From: Cohnella algarum
Lineage (GTDB): Bacteria; Bacillota; Bacilli; Paenibacillales; Paenibacillaceae
Direction: 5' to 3'
Assembly (NCBI RefSeq): GCF_016937515.1
Contig: NZ_JAFHKM010000002.1
Span: 5,513,001-5,577,000, forward strand
Length of the DNA stretch: 64,000 bases
Part shown: piece after piece, positions 17,943-27,704 of the stretch
Layout of the letters: every line of letters starts with the position of its first letter
Position numbering within the stretch: position 1 is the stretch's first letter
Position numbers and translations under genes: made by a program
The notes under the pieces: model-generated
What the model was told of the DNA's origin: nothing
Databases searched by the model: none
Seen by the model: the letters and a program-made list of their open reading frames with translations, nothing else

Positions 17943-18614
17943 ATGTTTAAAATGAATCCGAGAGTTCAGGGGACTTCCGAAGAAGTAATCGCGCTGTATC
18001 GGCAAGTGATGCCTTCCACTATCGGCCATATGACGGATTTCGGCTTTCTCAAGGGACTTCGCCCGCTGTTTCCCGGCTCTCGTCTTGTCGGCAATGCCGT
18101 GACGGTCCGCATTCCGCACATGGATTCGTCGGCCGTTCATCAGGCGTTGACAATCGCCGAAGCGGGAGACGTCATCGTGGTCGATATGTCTGGAGATACC
18201 GAAAGGTCTTGCTGGGGAGGGGTGCTGTCCTATATCGCTAGGCAAAAAGGGCTGGCCGGCGTTGTGGTTGCCGGGTGCGTGAACGACGTGGCGGAAATTA
18301 TCGACCTGAAGTTCCCCGTTTTCTCTTTAGGGGTCAGTCCCTTGACCACCCGAATCGTCGGGATCGAAGGGGAAATCAATACGGTAATCAGCGTTTGCGG
18401 CACAAGCATCCGTCCCGGCGATCTCATTGTGGCTGACGACGACGGTGCGTTTGCCGTCCACCCGGCGGAAGCAGAGTCCTTCGGCCGCAGAGCGGTGGAC
18501 ATCCAGAACGCCGAGGTCGAGCTTAAGCGTAAGCTGCAAGCCGGAGCGACCATCGCCTCGATCAGCGGAGCGGAGGCATTTTTTACTCGGATTGAGGAGA
18601 CGGGCGAACGGTAA
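17943..18614 (+). CDS. RraA-family protein (HMG/CHA aldolase-like)
   Basis: This 223-residue protein belongs to the RraA/4-hydroxy-4-methyl-2-oxoglutarate aldolase fold: GNAVTVRIPH, AGDVIVVDMSGD, the central GVVVAGCVNDVAEI and PGDLIVADDDGAFAVHP. In active aldolases the central motif normally reads with Arg-Asp; here it is Asn114-Asp115, so the metal-site Asp is kept but the substrate Arg is lost. Activity is therefore uncertain. The ATG at 17943 follows AAAGGAGAGAG; an upstream in-frame start at 17784 would lie inside the leader hairpin region. It is transcribed away from the IS and towards the catabolic cluster. Confidence 0.75.
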   Translation: MFKMNPRVQGTSEEVIALYRQVMPSTIGHMTDFGFLKGLRPLFPGSRLVGNAVTVRIPHMDSSAVHQALTIAEAGDVIVVDMSGDTERSCWGGVLSYIARQKGLAGVVVAGCVNDVAEIIDLKFPVFSLGVSPLTTRIVGIEGEINTVISVCGTSIRPGDLIVADDDGAFAVHPAEAESFGRRAVDIQNAEVELKRKLQAGATIASISGAEAFFTRIEETGER

Positions 18615-18691
18615 CAGCCAACGCGATGGCTTTCGGCTACCCCGTCGCCCGTTATGCGCATCGATTGCGCAAGTACTTCATCGCAGTAGAA

Positions 18692-18716
18692 AAACCCGGA
18701 GCGCCGCTCCGGGTTT
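18692..18716. terminator. Bidirectional terminator between the rraA-like gene and the hydrolase
   Basis: AACCCGGAGC and GCTCCGGGTT form a perfect ten-pair stem with a three-base loop, flanked by AAAA on the left and T-rich sequence on the right, between convergent genes. Confidence 0.85.
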
Positions 18717-18828
18717 GAGTTTTGGGTCGGAATGTTCCAGAGAGTGCCGAATCCCCGTTCCGCCGCCGAGACGGCTGCCGCCGCTCGGGCTCCGGAAGGT
18801 GATCTCGGATTTTCATCCGGCTACCGCC

Positions 18829-19647
18829 TCAGTTGCCCCCCAACCCCTCCAGAAAAAATTTAACGGCGGGAAAAAGCTTGACGCCTTCATGCTTGACGCC
18901 GGGAATCTCGTCGAGCCTGACCCGGATGCCGTGCTTCTCCATGCTCCTCTTCAAAGAGCGAATTCGCGCAATCCGGCTGTCGCCCGCATAGTCCACTCCC
19001 TCCTGCCAGAACGGACTCTCATCTCCTTTCGGCAGTGTCTCGCAATCTAGCGCTCCGACGACGAGCTGGACCGGGATGTCCCGGAGCTTGTCCTGCTCGA
19101 TTGGGCTGCCGAATTGCTTCCGGAAATCCCGCGTGCCGACGAACCAGTCCAGCGAATCGTCGAGCAGCGTAACGTTGCCCGGGGAGGCGATCGAGACGGC
19201 GCTCAACCTTTCCGGATGCAGGTAGTAAAAACGATGAACGAACTGGGCTCCGCCGGAAAAGCCAAACAGGGCGAACCGGCCGAACTCGACGCCGTATTTC
19301 CCGGCCAGCTCCTCGACCATCGCCAGCAGAACAAGGTCGAACCGGATATCGTGGTATTTGACGAACTTGTATGCGTTCAGCTCGTTTTCCTCGATAATGC
19401 CGGCCGGAAAAAGCGGCGCCAGCACGAACGCGCCGTGCCGCTCGGCGAAATCGATCCATTCGTCCCGGTAGCGCTGGGCGGCACGGTCCGTACCGTGGAC
19501 AAGGACGACGAGCGCATGCTTTCCGGGACGAACCTCGTCATAGCTCTTCGGAACGTAAGCGCAGTACGAAAATCGCTGATCGTAACGGGAGGCGCAAAGC
19601 ATCGTCGCCCCCTTCTCCAGCCAGCGCCCTGATCGGGCGCCGCTCAT
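18829..19647 (-). CDS. Alpha/beta hydrolase, esterase/depolymerase-like
   Basis: This 272-residue protein has the alpha/beta-hydrolase layout: oxyanion strand [15 protein letters not shown], nucleophile elbow GFSGGAQ and a C-terminal His in [17 protein letters not shown]. There is no signal peptide. It resembles the PHB-depolymerase/feruloyl-esterase-like group, so an ester is the probable substrate. The ATG overlaps the stop of the upstream transporter ATPase (ATGA), making it the last gene of the operon starting at the nitrilase. A role in cleaving the imported compound is inferred from that position. Confidence 0.75.
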   Translation of the reverse strand: MSGARSGRWLEKGATMLCASRYDQRFSYCAYVPKSYDEVRPGKHALVVLVHGTDRAAQRYRDEWIDFAERHGAFVLAPLFPAGIIEENELNAYKFVKYHDIRFDLVLLAMVEELAGKYGVEFGRFALFGFSGGAQFVHRFYYLHPERLSAVSIASPGNVTLLDDSLDWFVGTRDFRKQFGSPIEQDKLRDIPVQLVVGALDCETLPKGDESPFWQEGVDYAGDSRIARIRSLKRSMEKHGIRVRLDEIPGVKHEGVKLFPAVKFFLEGLGGN

Positions 19648-20630
19648 GCCGTGGCCTCCCCGGCATTGCGCGGATGAAAACAGGCAGCCGCATGTCCGTT
19701 CGCGCCTTCCAACCTCGGTGCCGATATTTTGCACCTTTCGTCGGCGTACCTGCAGCGAGTGTGAAACGCGCAGCCCGGCGGCGGATTGCTCGGCGACGGC
19801 AGGTCGCCCGTCAGCACGATTCGCTTGCGGGTTCTTTCCTTGTGCGGGTCGGGCAGCGGAATCGCGGACAGCAGCGCCTCCGTATATGGATGCTTCGGCT
19901 CGCGGAAAAGCCGGGTGCTGTCGGCCGCTTCGATCAAGCGGCCCAGGTACATGACCGCGATGCGGTCGGAGATGTGCTTGACGACCGACAAGTCGTGCGC
20001 GATGAAAATGTAGGCGAGACCGAATTCCTTCTGCAAATCCTTGAACAGATTGACGATTTGCGCCTGAATCGACACGTCCAGCGCGCTGACCGGCTCGTCG
20101 CAAATGACGATTTTGGGCTTTAGCGCGACCGCCCGGGCAATGCCGATCCGCTGACGCTGTCCGCCGGAAAATTCGTGCGGGTACCGGTAGTAATGCTCCG
20201 GCTTCAACCCGACAATCTCCAACAGTTCCTGCACCTTGGTTCGGATGTCGCCTTTTACCCGATGGGATACGAACGGCTCCGCGATCAGATCACCCACGGT
20301 CATTCTCGGGTTAAGGCAGGCATACGGGTCCTGGAACACAATCTGCATGTCACGCTTGACCTGAAGCATCCGCTTCGCGCCGAAGCCGAGAATGTTCTCG
20401 CCCTCGAACAGCACCTCCCCGTCGGTCGGTTGTAGAAGCCGGAGAATAAGCCGGGCGAGCGTGCTTTTGCCGCAGCCGGATTCGCCGACAATGCCCAGCG
20501 TCTCTCCGGGCCGGATACTCAAATCGACGCCGTCCACCGCCTTGACATGACCGACCGTACGCTTCAAGAACCCTTCCTTGATCGGAAAATGCATTTTCAG
20601 ATTTTTCGTCTCCAACAAATATGAGCTCAA
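19644..20630 (-). CDS. Oligopeptide-type ABC importer ATPase, OppF/DppF-like
   Basis: This 328-residue ATPase shows Walker [15 protein letters not shown]-loop [16 protein letters not shown], signature [14 protein letters not shown], Walker [12 protein letters not shown] and the C-terminal oligopeptide domain with Cys-rich [16 protein letters not shown] (a likely iron-sulfur motif of the family). The start is the TTG at 20630, which overlaps the stop of the previous gene (TTGA); the longer frame upstream lies inside that gene. It pairs with the DppD-like ATPase to drive peptide-type import. Confidence 0.9.
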   Translation of the reverse strand: MSSYLLETKNLKMHFPIKEGFLKRTVGHVKAVDGVDLSIRPGETLGIVGESGCGKSTLARLILRLLQPTDGEVLFEGENILGFGAKRMLQVKRDMQIVFQDPYACLNPRMTVGDLIAEPFVSHRVKGDIRTKVQELLEIVGLKPEHYYRYPHEFSGGQRQRIGIARAVALKPKIVICDEPVSALDVSIQAQIVNLFKDLQKEFGLAYIFIAHDLSVVKHISDRIAVMYLGRLIEAADSTRLFREPKHPYTEALLSAIPLPDPHKERTRKRIVLTGDLPSPSNPPPGCAFHTRCRYADERCKISAPRLEGANGHAAACFHPRNAGEATA

Positions 20631-21640
20631 TGCTTGTTCGCCTCCTCTTCCTTCCGCATCAAGCGTTCCAACTCCTCCAGCGACAAATGACAGGCAGCGC
20701 GATGACCGGGAAGCTTCTCGGCCAGCTCGGGCTTTATCGCTCGGCATTTGTCCATGGCGAACGGGCACCTGGTACAAAAGGAGCAGCCGACAGGCAGATC
20801 GACCAGGCTCGGCGGCTGGCCTGGGATGGACGGCAGCCGCTGCCGGCCTTCATCGTCAAGGCGGGGCAAGGAACGGATTAGCGCCCAGGTGTAGGGCATA
20901 AGCGGCCGGTCGAACAGATCCTCGGTTCGGCCTTCCTCGACGACTTCGCCCGCATACATGACCATAATCCGGTCCGCCGCCCGCGCCACGACGCCGAGGT
21001 CGTGCGTGATGAGCAAGAGCGCCGTTCCATACCGCTCCTGAACGGAAGCGAGCAACTCGAGAATTTGCGCCTGGATCGTCACGTCCAGAGCGGTGGTCGG
21101 CTCGTCGGCGATCAGCACCTTCGGATTGCAGGCGAGCGCCATGGCGATCATCGCCCGCTGCCGCATTCCCCCCGAGAACTGGTGCGGGTACTCGTAAAAC
21201 CGCTTCTCCGGATTGGCGATACCGACGTCCTTTAGCACTTGCACTGCCTTGGCCTCGGCTTCTTTGCGCGATACCTTCCGATGAAGGCGAATCGCCTCCG
21301 AAATTTGCCAGCCGACAGTGCGTACGGGATTCAGGCTCGTCATCGGATCCTGAAAAATCATCGCGATCTCATTGCCGCGTTTGCTTCGACGTTCGGTCTC
21401 GTCCATGGTCAGCAAGTCGCGTCCCTCAAGCACGATGCTGCCCCCCGGATATACCGTGGGCGGTACCGGGTTCAGTTGCATGAGCGACAGCGACATGACG
21501 CTTTTGCCGCAACCCGACTCGCCGACGATGCCGAGCGTTTCGCCTTTATCGACGGAAAACGAAACGCCGTTGACGGCCCGGACGACGCCTTCCCGCGTAT
21601 GAAACTCGGTTTTGAGCCGACTGACTTCAAGCAATGCCAT
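20627..21640 (-). CDS. Oligopeptide-type ABC importer ATPase, OppD/DppD-like
   Basis: This 337-residue ATPase has Walker [16 protein letters not shown]-loop [16 protein letters not shown], signature [14 protein letters not shown], Walker [12 protein letters not shown] and a C-terminal Cys motif [17 protein letters not shown]. It follows the DppC permease by four bases and overlaps the DppF gene, so the two ATPases are translated together. It energises the importer formed with the two permeases and the lipoprotein encoded upstream. Confidence 0.9.
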   Translation of the reverse strand: MALLEVSRLKTEFHTREGVVRAVNGVSFSVDKGETLGIVGESGCGKSVMSLSLMQLNPVPPTVYPGGSIVLEGRDLLTMDETERRSKRGNEIAMIFQDPMTSLNPVRTVGWQISEAIRLHRKVSRKEAEAKAVQVLKDVGIANPEKRFYEYPHQFSGGMRQRAMIAMALACNPKVLIADEPTTALDVTIQAQILELLASVQERYGTALLLITHDLGVVARAADRIMVMYAGEVVEEGRTEDLFDRPLMPYTWALIRSLPRLDDEGRQRLPSIPGQPPSLVDLPVGCSFCTRCPFAMDKCRAIKPELAEKLPGHRAACHLSLEELERLMRKEEEANKH

Positions 21641-21644
21641 GTGC

Positions 21645-22547
21645 TTACCCCCCCTTCCGGTTGTCCGATATTGGCTCGGTCCGCACGGCGCGGGCGAATT
21701 TCGGCCGAAGCCTCTTTCTGAATCCGGCGGAATGGGGACCGGCCAAGTCCCTGAGCTTGTTGCCGAAAATATTGAGCGAAAGCACGACGAGCATCAGGAC
21801 GATGCCCGGAAGAATCGAAAACCAGGGCGCAGTCGTCAAATAAATTCTCGATTCGCCCAGCATGCTTCCCCAGCTCGGCGTCGGGGGCTTGATCCCGAGA
21901 CCCAGAAAGCTGAGCGCCGCTTCCGCGAGGATCGCCTCGGCAAAAATAAACGTCGCCTGAACGATAATCGGCGTCAACGCATTCGGCAAGATGTGCCTCG
22001 CCATAATGGCGGACGGCTTAGTTCCGATCGCTTTTGCCGCTTCGACATATTGCATATTCGCGATGAGGAGCGTCGAGGAACGCACGATTCGGGTCATGAT
22101 CGGCCAAAACGCGATGACCAAAGCAACGACCAGATTAAACAAATTGCCACCCAGCGCGGCTACCATTGCAATCGCCAATAGGATGGAGGGAAATGCCATC
22201 ATTCCGTCGATAATCCTCATAATGAACGAATCGGCCTTGCGATAATAACCGGCGACCAACCCCGTCGCCGTGCCCAGGACGACCGAGAACAGGGTGACGA
22301 GAAAGCCTACGCCGAGCGATATTTGCGCCCCGTACACAACTCTTGCGAAGATGTCCCGTCCGAAGTGGTCCGTTCCGAACGGATGTGTCCATGTCGGAGA
22401 CAGCAGCCGGGCAGCCGACTGGATTTGCGTGGGGGACTGGACAACCCAGAGCGGCGCCGTAACGGCAGCCGCTATCGTAACGGCCAATATCGATCCGGCG
22501 ATAGATGTCGCCGTATTTTTTCCTCTTTTTTTTGCGGTTGCAGCCAT
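21645..22547 (-). CDS. Peptide-type ABC importer permease, DppC-like
   Basis: This 300-residue membrane protein has an N-terminal helix, the GTDHFGRDIFARVVYGAQISL segment typical of DppC/OppC, five more helices and the EAA coupling loop EAAKAIGTKPSAIMARHILPN. It is second permease of the importer and follows DppB by about 15 bases. Its cytosolic loop would dock on the DppD/DppF ATPases. The substrate cannot be inferred from the permease. Confidence 0.9.
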   Translation of the reverse strand: MAATAKKRGKNTATSIAGSILAVTIAAAVTAPLWVVQSPTQIQSAARLLSPTWTHPFGTDHFGRDIFARVVYGAQISLGVGFLVTLFSVVLGTATGLVAGYYRKADSFIMRIIDGMMAFPSILLAIAMVAALGGNLFNLVVALVIAFWPIMTRIVRSSTLLIANMQYVEAAKAIGTKPSAIMARHILPNALTPIIVQATFIFAEAILAEAALSFLGLGIKPPTPSWGSMLGESRIYLTTAPWFSILPGIVLMLVVLSLNIFGNKLRDLAGPHSAGFRKRLRPKFARAVRTEPISDNRKGG

Positions 22548-22562
22548 GCGTGCCCTCCTTTG

Positions 22563-23506
22563 TTAGTCGTAGCGAATTCGCGGGTCGAAGAAGGCATAGG
22601 CAAGATCCACCAGCAAATTCACGATAACATACACGACGGCGATAAACAGGACGCCTCCTTGCAGCGCCGGAAAATCCCGCCGCGAGATAGAATCGGCGAT
22701 CAGCTGTCCCAGACCGGGAATCGCGAAGACCGATTCGACGACGATGGCGCCGCCCAGAAGTCCGGCTACGGACATGCCGACGACCGTAACGGTTGGAATC
22801 ATCGCATTGGGGAGAATATGCCGGAGCAACACCTTCTTCTCCGCCGCCCCTTGGCCCGCGCCGTGCGGACGTAATCGTGACCGAGCACGTCCAGCATGCT
22901 GTCCCGCAGCATGCGGGCGATCAGGCCGATCTGCTGCACGGACAGAACGACGGCCGGAAGGAGCAGATGAGAAATCCAAGGGCCGAAGCCCTCGGCAAGC
23001 GGAACGTAGCCGGCGACTGGCAGCCAACCCAGCGTAACGGAAAACAACAATATGAGCAGCAGAGCCATCCAGAAGCCGGGCATGGAAATGCCGAACAAGG
23101 AAAACGATAAAAATACCGATTCGAACCATGAATTCCGTTTCCATACCGCAAGCAATGCCAGCGGCACCGCAATGACGAGACTAAGCAGCGTTGCCAGCAA
23201 AGCGAGACCCGCGGTCGTACCGAACCGGTTCAAAACGAGAGACAGCACCGGCTCGCCGGAGAACACTGATTCCCCGAAGTCTCCTTGAAGCACATTGACT
23301 AACCAATTCAGGAACTGCTCGTACAACGGAGCATTCAAGCCGAGCGACTCGCGCATCGCCTCGAGCTGCTCGGCCGATGCGGTATCCCCCAATATGGCGG
23401 TCGCCGCATCCCCGGGCGTCATATGAATAATGAGAAACACGACGATGCTGACGATCAGCAGCACCGGTATAAGGGAAACAAGCCGACGGGCAATGTAACG
23501 GGTCAT
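22563..23506 (-). pseudogene. Peptide-type ABC importer permease, DppB-like, one-base frameshift
   Basis: The start (MTRYIARRLVSLIPVLLIVS) through DSMLDVLGHDYVRTARAKG reads as DppB in one frame; AAEKKVLLRHILPNAMIPTV to FFDPRIRYD reads in another. The break is a run of four Gs on the coding strand at 22847-22850, in the middle of the EAA coupling loop. One added G restores YVRTARAKGAAEKKVLLRH, which is the family sequence, and gives 314 residues. All other importer genes are intact, so an assembly error is the most likely cause. Confidence 0.88.
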
Positions 23507-23546
23507 TTCAAGATGCCCTCCCTTGCCGAAAAATCACCGTACCCGA

Positions 23547-25196
23547 TTACTCGTTCACCCACGTGTTCCAAAAAATGATCCCCATCCATTGCGGCAGGTC
23601 GTGCAGCTTGTCGCTGTAAGCGTCCAGTCCAACCTCGTTGATCAGCTTGACGATCGGGATTTCCTCGTATACGATTTTGTTTGTTTCCTCCAGCAATTTT
23701 TTCTGCTCTTCGGCGTTGCCCGTCGAATTCCAGGCGTCCAGCACGGTGTTCATGGCTTCGCTCGTGTAATTTTCGGACCCCGCGTAGCCCGGTTCCAGCC
23801 ACAGCGTCAGAGGCAGATCGAACACGGGCGCGAAGCCGATGACGAACAGGTCGAATTCGCCCGGCTGCGTAATCATCTCGGTCAGCGTCGTATATTCGTA
23901 GGTTTGCAGCTCGACATTAAAGCCGACTTCCTGAAGCTGCTGCATGACGATTTGTGCCGACTTGTAATGATCGTCGTAGCTTGTCGAAGCGATAATGCGG
24001 ATAGGTTCGTTGTTATAGCCGGCTTCGGCCATCAGTTGCTTGGCCTTTTCCGGATCGAAGGCGTAGGCCTCCGCATTGGCCGTCGAGTACAATTCCTTTT
24101 GCGGTGGAAAGAAAATCGAAGGATCGACCTTGTAAAAATTGGGATCGCCGTACGTCACGAGACCGATTGCGTCACGGTCGAGCGCGTAATTGACCGCTTG
24201 GCGGAGACGGACATCGTTGAAAGGAGCCTCGGACTTGTCGGGAATGACCGTAAGGAACTTTTTCATTTCGTTGACCGGCGTTTGCACGCCCTCGAACGTT
24301 TGGACGAGCGAATACAAATCCTGCGGCACCGCCATCACATAATCGAATTGTCCCGAACGGAGGCCGTTGACCCGAACCTGGGGATCGGAGACAATGTCGA
24401 AGCTGATCTTGTCGGCATAGGCGACTTTCTTGCCGGTAAGCCCGCCCCAATCCTCCTCGCGGGAAACGTAGTCGTCGAACCGCGTAAGCGTAATTCGTTG
24501 GCCTCTTTGCCAGCTTTCCAACTTGTACGGCCCGGTGCCGACGACGAGCGAATCGTCTGTAAATCGCGTGTCGCCCGCGGCCTCGGCGATTTTCGCCGGC
24601 ATAATGACAAGCGCGTTTTGCGGACCGGCAAAAAAGCGGATCAGCGGCATGTAGACTTCGTTCAAGCGGATCGTGAAGGAGTAATCGTCAACTTTGTCAA
24701 TCGACTCGATTTTTTCCGCAGCGAGCTTGCCGAAGCGGGAGACGACCGTCCACCGGTCGATCGACGCGATAACGTCGTCCGCCTTCATCTCGGCTCCGTT
24801 GTGGAATTTGACGCCTTGCCGAAGCTTGATCGCGTACGTCAGCTGATCTTCGCTCAATTCGTATCTGTCGGCCAGCATCGGCTTGACCGAAAGGTCCTTG
24901 TCCAGCGCAAACAGCTGCTCGTAAATATGGTAGGCGACATTGGCGGTCGAAAAGGAGCCGGAGCTTGTCCAGTCGAGAGCCGGAAGATCGGCTTCGATGG
25001 CGACGGTGATGGTGCCTCCGGTTACAGGTTCCGTAACGGAAGAGGCGGAGGCTTCGGCAGAAACGGAAGATGAGGACGCGGGAGACGAGGTTGACGTCGG
25101 AGTCGCCGAATTGCCGCCGGTGCACGCAGCCAATGCCGCCATGCTTGCGATAAGCAGGGTGAGAATCGCTTTTTTGGACAAGCTCTTCGATTTCAT
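23547..25196 (-). CDS. Peptide-type ABC importer substrate-binding lipoprotein
   Basis: This 549-residue family 5 extracellular solute-binding protein has a lipoprotein signal (basic start, hydrophobic core, LAAC with Cys25), a Ser/Thr-rich linker and the binding domain, including GVKFHNGAEMKADDVIASI and VGTGPYKLESWQRGQ. It captures the ligand outside the membrane and delivers it to DppBC. Family members bind peptides, opines, glutathione, nickel chelates or other amides, so the ligand is open; its placement after an amidase and an aldolase gene suggests an amide or amino-alcohol derivative. Confidence 0.88.
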   Translation of the reverse strand: MKSKSLSKKAILTLLIASMAALAACTGGNSATPTSTSSPASSSSVSAEASASSVTEPVTGGTITVAIEADLPALDWTSSGSFSTANVAYHIYEQLFALDKDLSVKPMLADRYELSEDQLTYAIKLRQGVKFHNGAEMKADDVIASIDRWTVVSRFGKLAAEKIESIDKVDDYSFTIRLNEVYMPLIRFFAGPQNALVIMPAKIAEAAGDTRFTDDSLVVGTGPYKLESWQRGQRITLTRFDDYVSREEDWGGLTGKKVAYADKISFDIVSDPQVRVNGLRSGQFDYVMAVPQDLYSLVQTFEGVQTPVNEMKKFLTVIPDKSEAPFNDVRLRQAVNYALDRDAIGLVTYGDPNFYKVDPSIFFPPQKELYSTANAEAYAFDPEKAKQLMAEAGYNNEPIRIIASTSYDDHYKSAQIVMQQLQEVGFNVELQTYEYTTLTEMITQPGEFDLFVIGFAPVFDLPLTLWLEPGYAGSENYTSEAMNTVLDAWNSTGNAEEQKKLLEETNKIVYEEIPIVKLINEVGLDAYSDKLHDLPQWMGIIFWNTWVNE

Positions 25197-25241
25197 TGGT
25201 TATTCCTCCTGAAATTTCGATTGATTTTTTTGAATTTTTAA

Positions 25242-26021
25242 TTATTTGACCACAAAATCATGCTGCCGAATGCCGGCAAGATGAGAGCTTAAAGCCTGGG
25301 TGAAAAAAAGGACGTCGATAGGCGGTATCGTGAAAAAGGTACAGCCCCAGTCGGCATATCGGGCCACATCGTCAGCAGTAAAGGCCGGAATGCCGATGCC
25401 GACGCCGGCTTCGCGGGAAATCCGCACCGTCTCCTTCATCGCCTCGATCACTTCCGGATGATCGAATCGGTCCTGGTGTCCGAGCGATGCGGCCAGATCC
25501 GCCGGTCCGATGAACAGGGCATCCAGGCCGTCGACGGCGACAATATCGCGAATGCGATCCACCGCTTCCGTGTCCTCGATCATCCCGATGACGGTTACCC
25601 GATTGTTCTGGCGCTTCAAATGCTCCTGAAACGGCACCGCTCCGTAACGGGCGGCCCTGGACGACCCGTCAAGCCCCCGCTTGCCGAACGGACGGTATTT
25701 GGCAGTGTCGACCGTTCGCTGAGCCTGCTCCCGGGATGTCAGATGCGGAACCATAATGCCCTCCGCTCCCGCATCGAGAACCCGCAGCATTGCGTCGTAA
25801 TCGTTTTTGGGCGTACGGATGATCGAATGAATTCCCGCTCCTTCCGCGGCGCGAAGCATATGCTCGGCCGTACCGAAATCCAGCGTCGTATGCTCCATAT
25901 CGATCACCGCAAAGTCGTAGCCCGCATATCCGGCCATTTCGATAACGGCCGGGTCCTTCAATGTCGCAATCATGCCGTATGCCGGCTGTCTACCGTTTAA
26001 CCCCGAACGAAGCAGATTCAT
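25242..26021 (-). CDS. HpcH/HpaI family class II aldolase
   Basis: This 259-residue enzyme belongs to the HpaI/HpcH group that cleaves 4-hydroxy-2-oxoacids to pyruvate and an aldehyde with a divalent metal. Visible residues are His44 (MEHTTLDFG), Arg69 (SIIRTPK), the metal ligands Glu149 (GMIEDTEAV) and Asp175 (FIGPADLAASLG). It lies 35 bases after the nitrilase gene and 45 before the binding-protein gene in one operon. Pyruvate made here could be handled by the alanine dehydrogenase of the neighbouring operon; that link is inference. Confidence 0.87.
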   Translation of the reverse strand: MNLLRSGLNGRQPAYGMIATLKDPAVIEMAGYAGYDFAVIDMEHTTLDFGTAEHMLRAAEGAGIHSIIRTPKNDYDAMLRVLDAGAEGIMVPHLTSREQAQRTVDTAKYRPFGKRGLDGSSRAARYGAVPFQEHLKRQNNRVTVIGMIEDTEAVDRIRDIVAVDGLDALFIGPADLAASLGHQDRFDHPEVIEAMKETVRISREAGVGIGIPAFTADDVARYADWGCTFFTIPPIDVLFFTQALSSHLAGIRQHDFVVK

Positions 26022-26056
26022 GTCAGTCGGACTCCTTCTTGTTCCTCATTTCGCTT

Positions 26057-26878
26057 TTACGTATAAAGTTCGGTTCTTCTGTGTCGATGGGAGGGGAGGG
26101 TTTTCCGAACGCTTGCGATCCTGCCGAGGTCGATTTCGCAAGGAATGAGAGCTTCCGATTCTGGACCCGTGACAAGCTGCACGCCCATCGGATCGACGAT
26201 CAGGCTCTGTCCGGTGTAAAAATCGCTCGCCTGGTTGCAAGCTACCACATATAAGGTATTTTCGAGGGCGCGGGTGGTAACGAGGTTCGTCCAATGAAAC
26301 TCCTTCATCGGCCCCCGTACCCAGCCTGACGGAACGACGATAATATCCGCTCCGCGCAGCGCCTGGTAACGGGCGATTTCGGGGAACCTCAGCTCGTAGC
26401 ATACAAAGACACCAAGCTTGCCGAACGGAGTGTCAATGGGGTCGAACAAGACCGGGCCGGGTTCGATCGAATCCGATTCCCGGAAGCCGAAAGCGTCGTA
26501 CAGATGAGTCTTGCGGTAAACGCCGGCCACTTCGCCGTCGTCCGACACGACGACCACCGTGTTGTACACCCGGTCGCTACGATTCGGCAGCTTCTCCTTC
26601 ATGCCAAACACAAGCCAGGTCCGGAAGCGGGAGGCAAGCTCCCGCAATTGCGCCGTGAACGGGCCTTCGAGCGTTTCTGCGTCTTCGACTATCGTTTCAA
26701 TCGGCGTCCCGACGGGAAAATAGCTCATAAAAATTTCCGGAAATACGACCATTTGCGCCTGATACCGCGTAGCCGACCGTTCGACCGCGGCCGCCGCTTT
26801 TTCATAATTCGCGCGTTTGTCCGAAACGGAGCCCAATTGGGCCATGACGATTCGAAGCGGGGAGTCGGATGCCGGCAA
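26057..26878 (-). CDS. Nitrilase-superfamily carbon-nitrogen hydrolase (amidase)
   Basis: This 273-residue cytosolic enzyme has the Glu-Lys-Cys triad of the family: Glu48 (VVFPEIF), Lys123 (VYRKTHLYD) and Cys160 (FVCYELRFPE). The sequence is closest in character to omega-amidase/carbamoylase-like members, which cleave amides, not to true nitrilases. The TTG start follows AAAGGA. It is the first gene of the operon that ends with the alpha/beta hydrolase and it has a GntR-type palindrome in its promoter region. Confidence 0.85.
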   Translation of the reverse strand: MPASDSPLRIVMAQLGSVSDKRANYEKAAAAVERSATRYQAQMVVFPEIFMSYFPVGTPIETIVEDAETLEGPFTAQLRELASRFRTWLVFGMKEKLPNRSDRVYNTVVVVSDDGEVAGVYRKTHLYDAFGFRESDSIEPGPVLFDPIDTPFGKLGVFVCYELRFPEIARYQALRGADIIVVPSGWVRGPMKEFHWTNLVTTRALENTLYVVACNQASDFYTGQSLIVDPMGVQLVTGPESEALIPCEIDLGRIASVRKTLPSHRHRRTELYT

Positions 26879-26917
26879 ATCGCTTCACGTCCTTTAGATT
26901 GGTTTTTTTGGATGCAA

Positions 26918-26931
26918 ATTAGTATACAAGA
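26918..26931 (-). promoter_or_regulatory. Probable GntR operator before the nitrilase operon
   Basis: CTTGTATACTAA on the minus strand (core GTATAC at 26922-26927) matches the palindrome found before gntR and before the eut operon. It overlaps a TATACT -10-like hexamer, about 45 bases before the nitrilase start. Confidence 0.55.
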
Positions 26932-26980
26932 TATTTTTGGAAAGTTTTTTTGCCGGCCCTCTATGTTTGGAGATAGCCGG

Positions 26981-27607
26981 TTACAACTTTCCTTTATTCA
27001 AATGCTCCTCCAGCAAGAGGACGGCACGATCGGCGTCCTTATCGATGATCGCGTTCAAAATGTTCCGATGCTCTTCAATAAAAATTTCGAGTATGTCCGG
27101 CTTGTTTCGCAGCCATTTGCCCGAACGGACCGTAAACTGCCTGTCCCTCGCTTGCCGGTACATTTTGATGAACTGACGGTTTCCCACAATCTCAAGCAAA
27201 TAATGGTGAAACATCGAATCTTTCTCCAGAAGCTCGTAAAAATCGTTCTTCCGGTAGGCCTCCTCCTGCATAGAGATGATCGATTTCAGTTCATCGATGT
27301 GGCGGTCGTGCAGTTGGTGTACCGCGAGCTTCAGGGAGTACGTCTCGATGGCTGCGCGCATCTCGATCAGCTCGTTTCGCTCTTCTACGGTCAGGTCGGT
27401 AAACACGATGCCCCGGTTTGGCATGATGCGCAGGAAGCCTTCGTGCTGCAGCCGGTTAAGCGCTTCGCGAATCGGCGTACGGCTCATCTCCAGTTCCTGA
27501 ACAAGCGTATTTTCGGAGGTGTAGCCTTCTTCTCCCTTCATCATCTTCTCTTTAATTTTTTCATAAGCGATATCTTTTAGAAGAACTTTCCTTTTATCCT
27601 GGATCAT
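26981..27607 (-). CDS. GntR family regulator, FCD (FadR-type) domain
   Basis: This 208-residue repressor-type regulator has an N-terminal winged helix (about 10-75: LVQELEMSRTPIREALNRLQHEGFL) and a C-terminal all-helical FCD ligand domain with the metal-binding His pattern (DSMFHHYLLEIVGN, EEHRNILNAI). The ATG at 27607 is chosen over a TTG at 27640 because of the nearby AGGTGTGAG and because the TTG overlaps the operator. Related regulators sense small carboxylates. The same palindrome appears at its own promoter and those of both flanking operons, so it probably controls the whole cluster and itself. Confidence 0.85.
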   Translation of the reverse strand: MIQDKRKVLLKDIAYEKIKEKMMKGEEGYTSENTLVQELEMSRTPIREALNRLQHEGFLRIMPNRGIVFTDLTVEERNELIEMRAAIETYSLKLAVHQLHDRHIDELKSIISMQEEAYRKNDFYELLEKDSMFHHYLLEIVGNRQFIKMYRQARDRQFTVRSGKWLRNKPDILEIFIEEHRNILNAIIDKDADRAVLLLEEHLNKGKL

Positions 27608-27639
27608 CGACTCACACCTGTCTGCTATGTTATATACCA

Positions 27640-27698
27640 ACTTGTATACAGCTTGGGGAAGATAAGTTGATTATAAAAGCAGACCCCCGCTTTTGCAA
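27640..27698 (-). promoter_or_regulatory. gntR promoter and operator
   Basis: On the minus strand TTGCAA (27693-27698) and TATAAT (27670-27675) are separated by 17 bases. The palindrome CTGTATACAAGT (core 27644-27649) lies about 20 bases downstream of the -10, a good position for autorepression. Confidence 0.7.
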
Positions 27699-27704
27699 TT
27701 CTTT

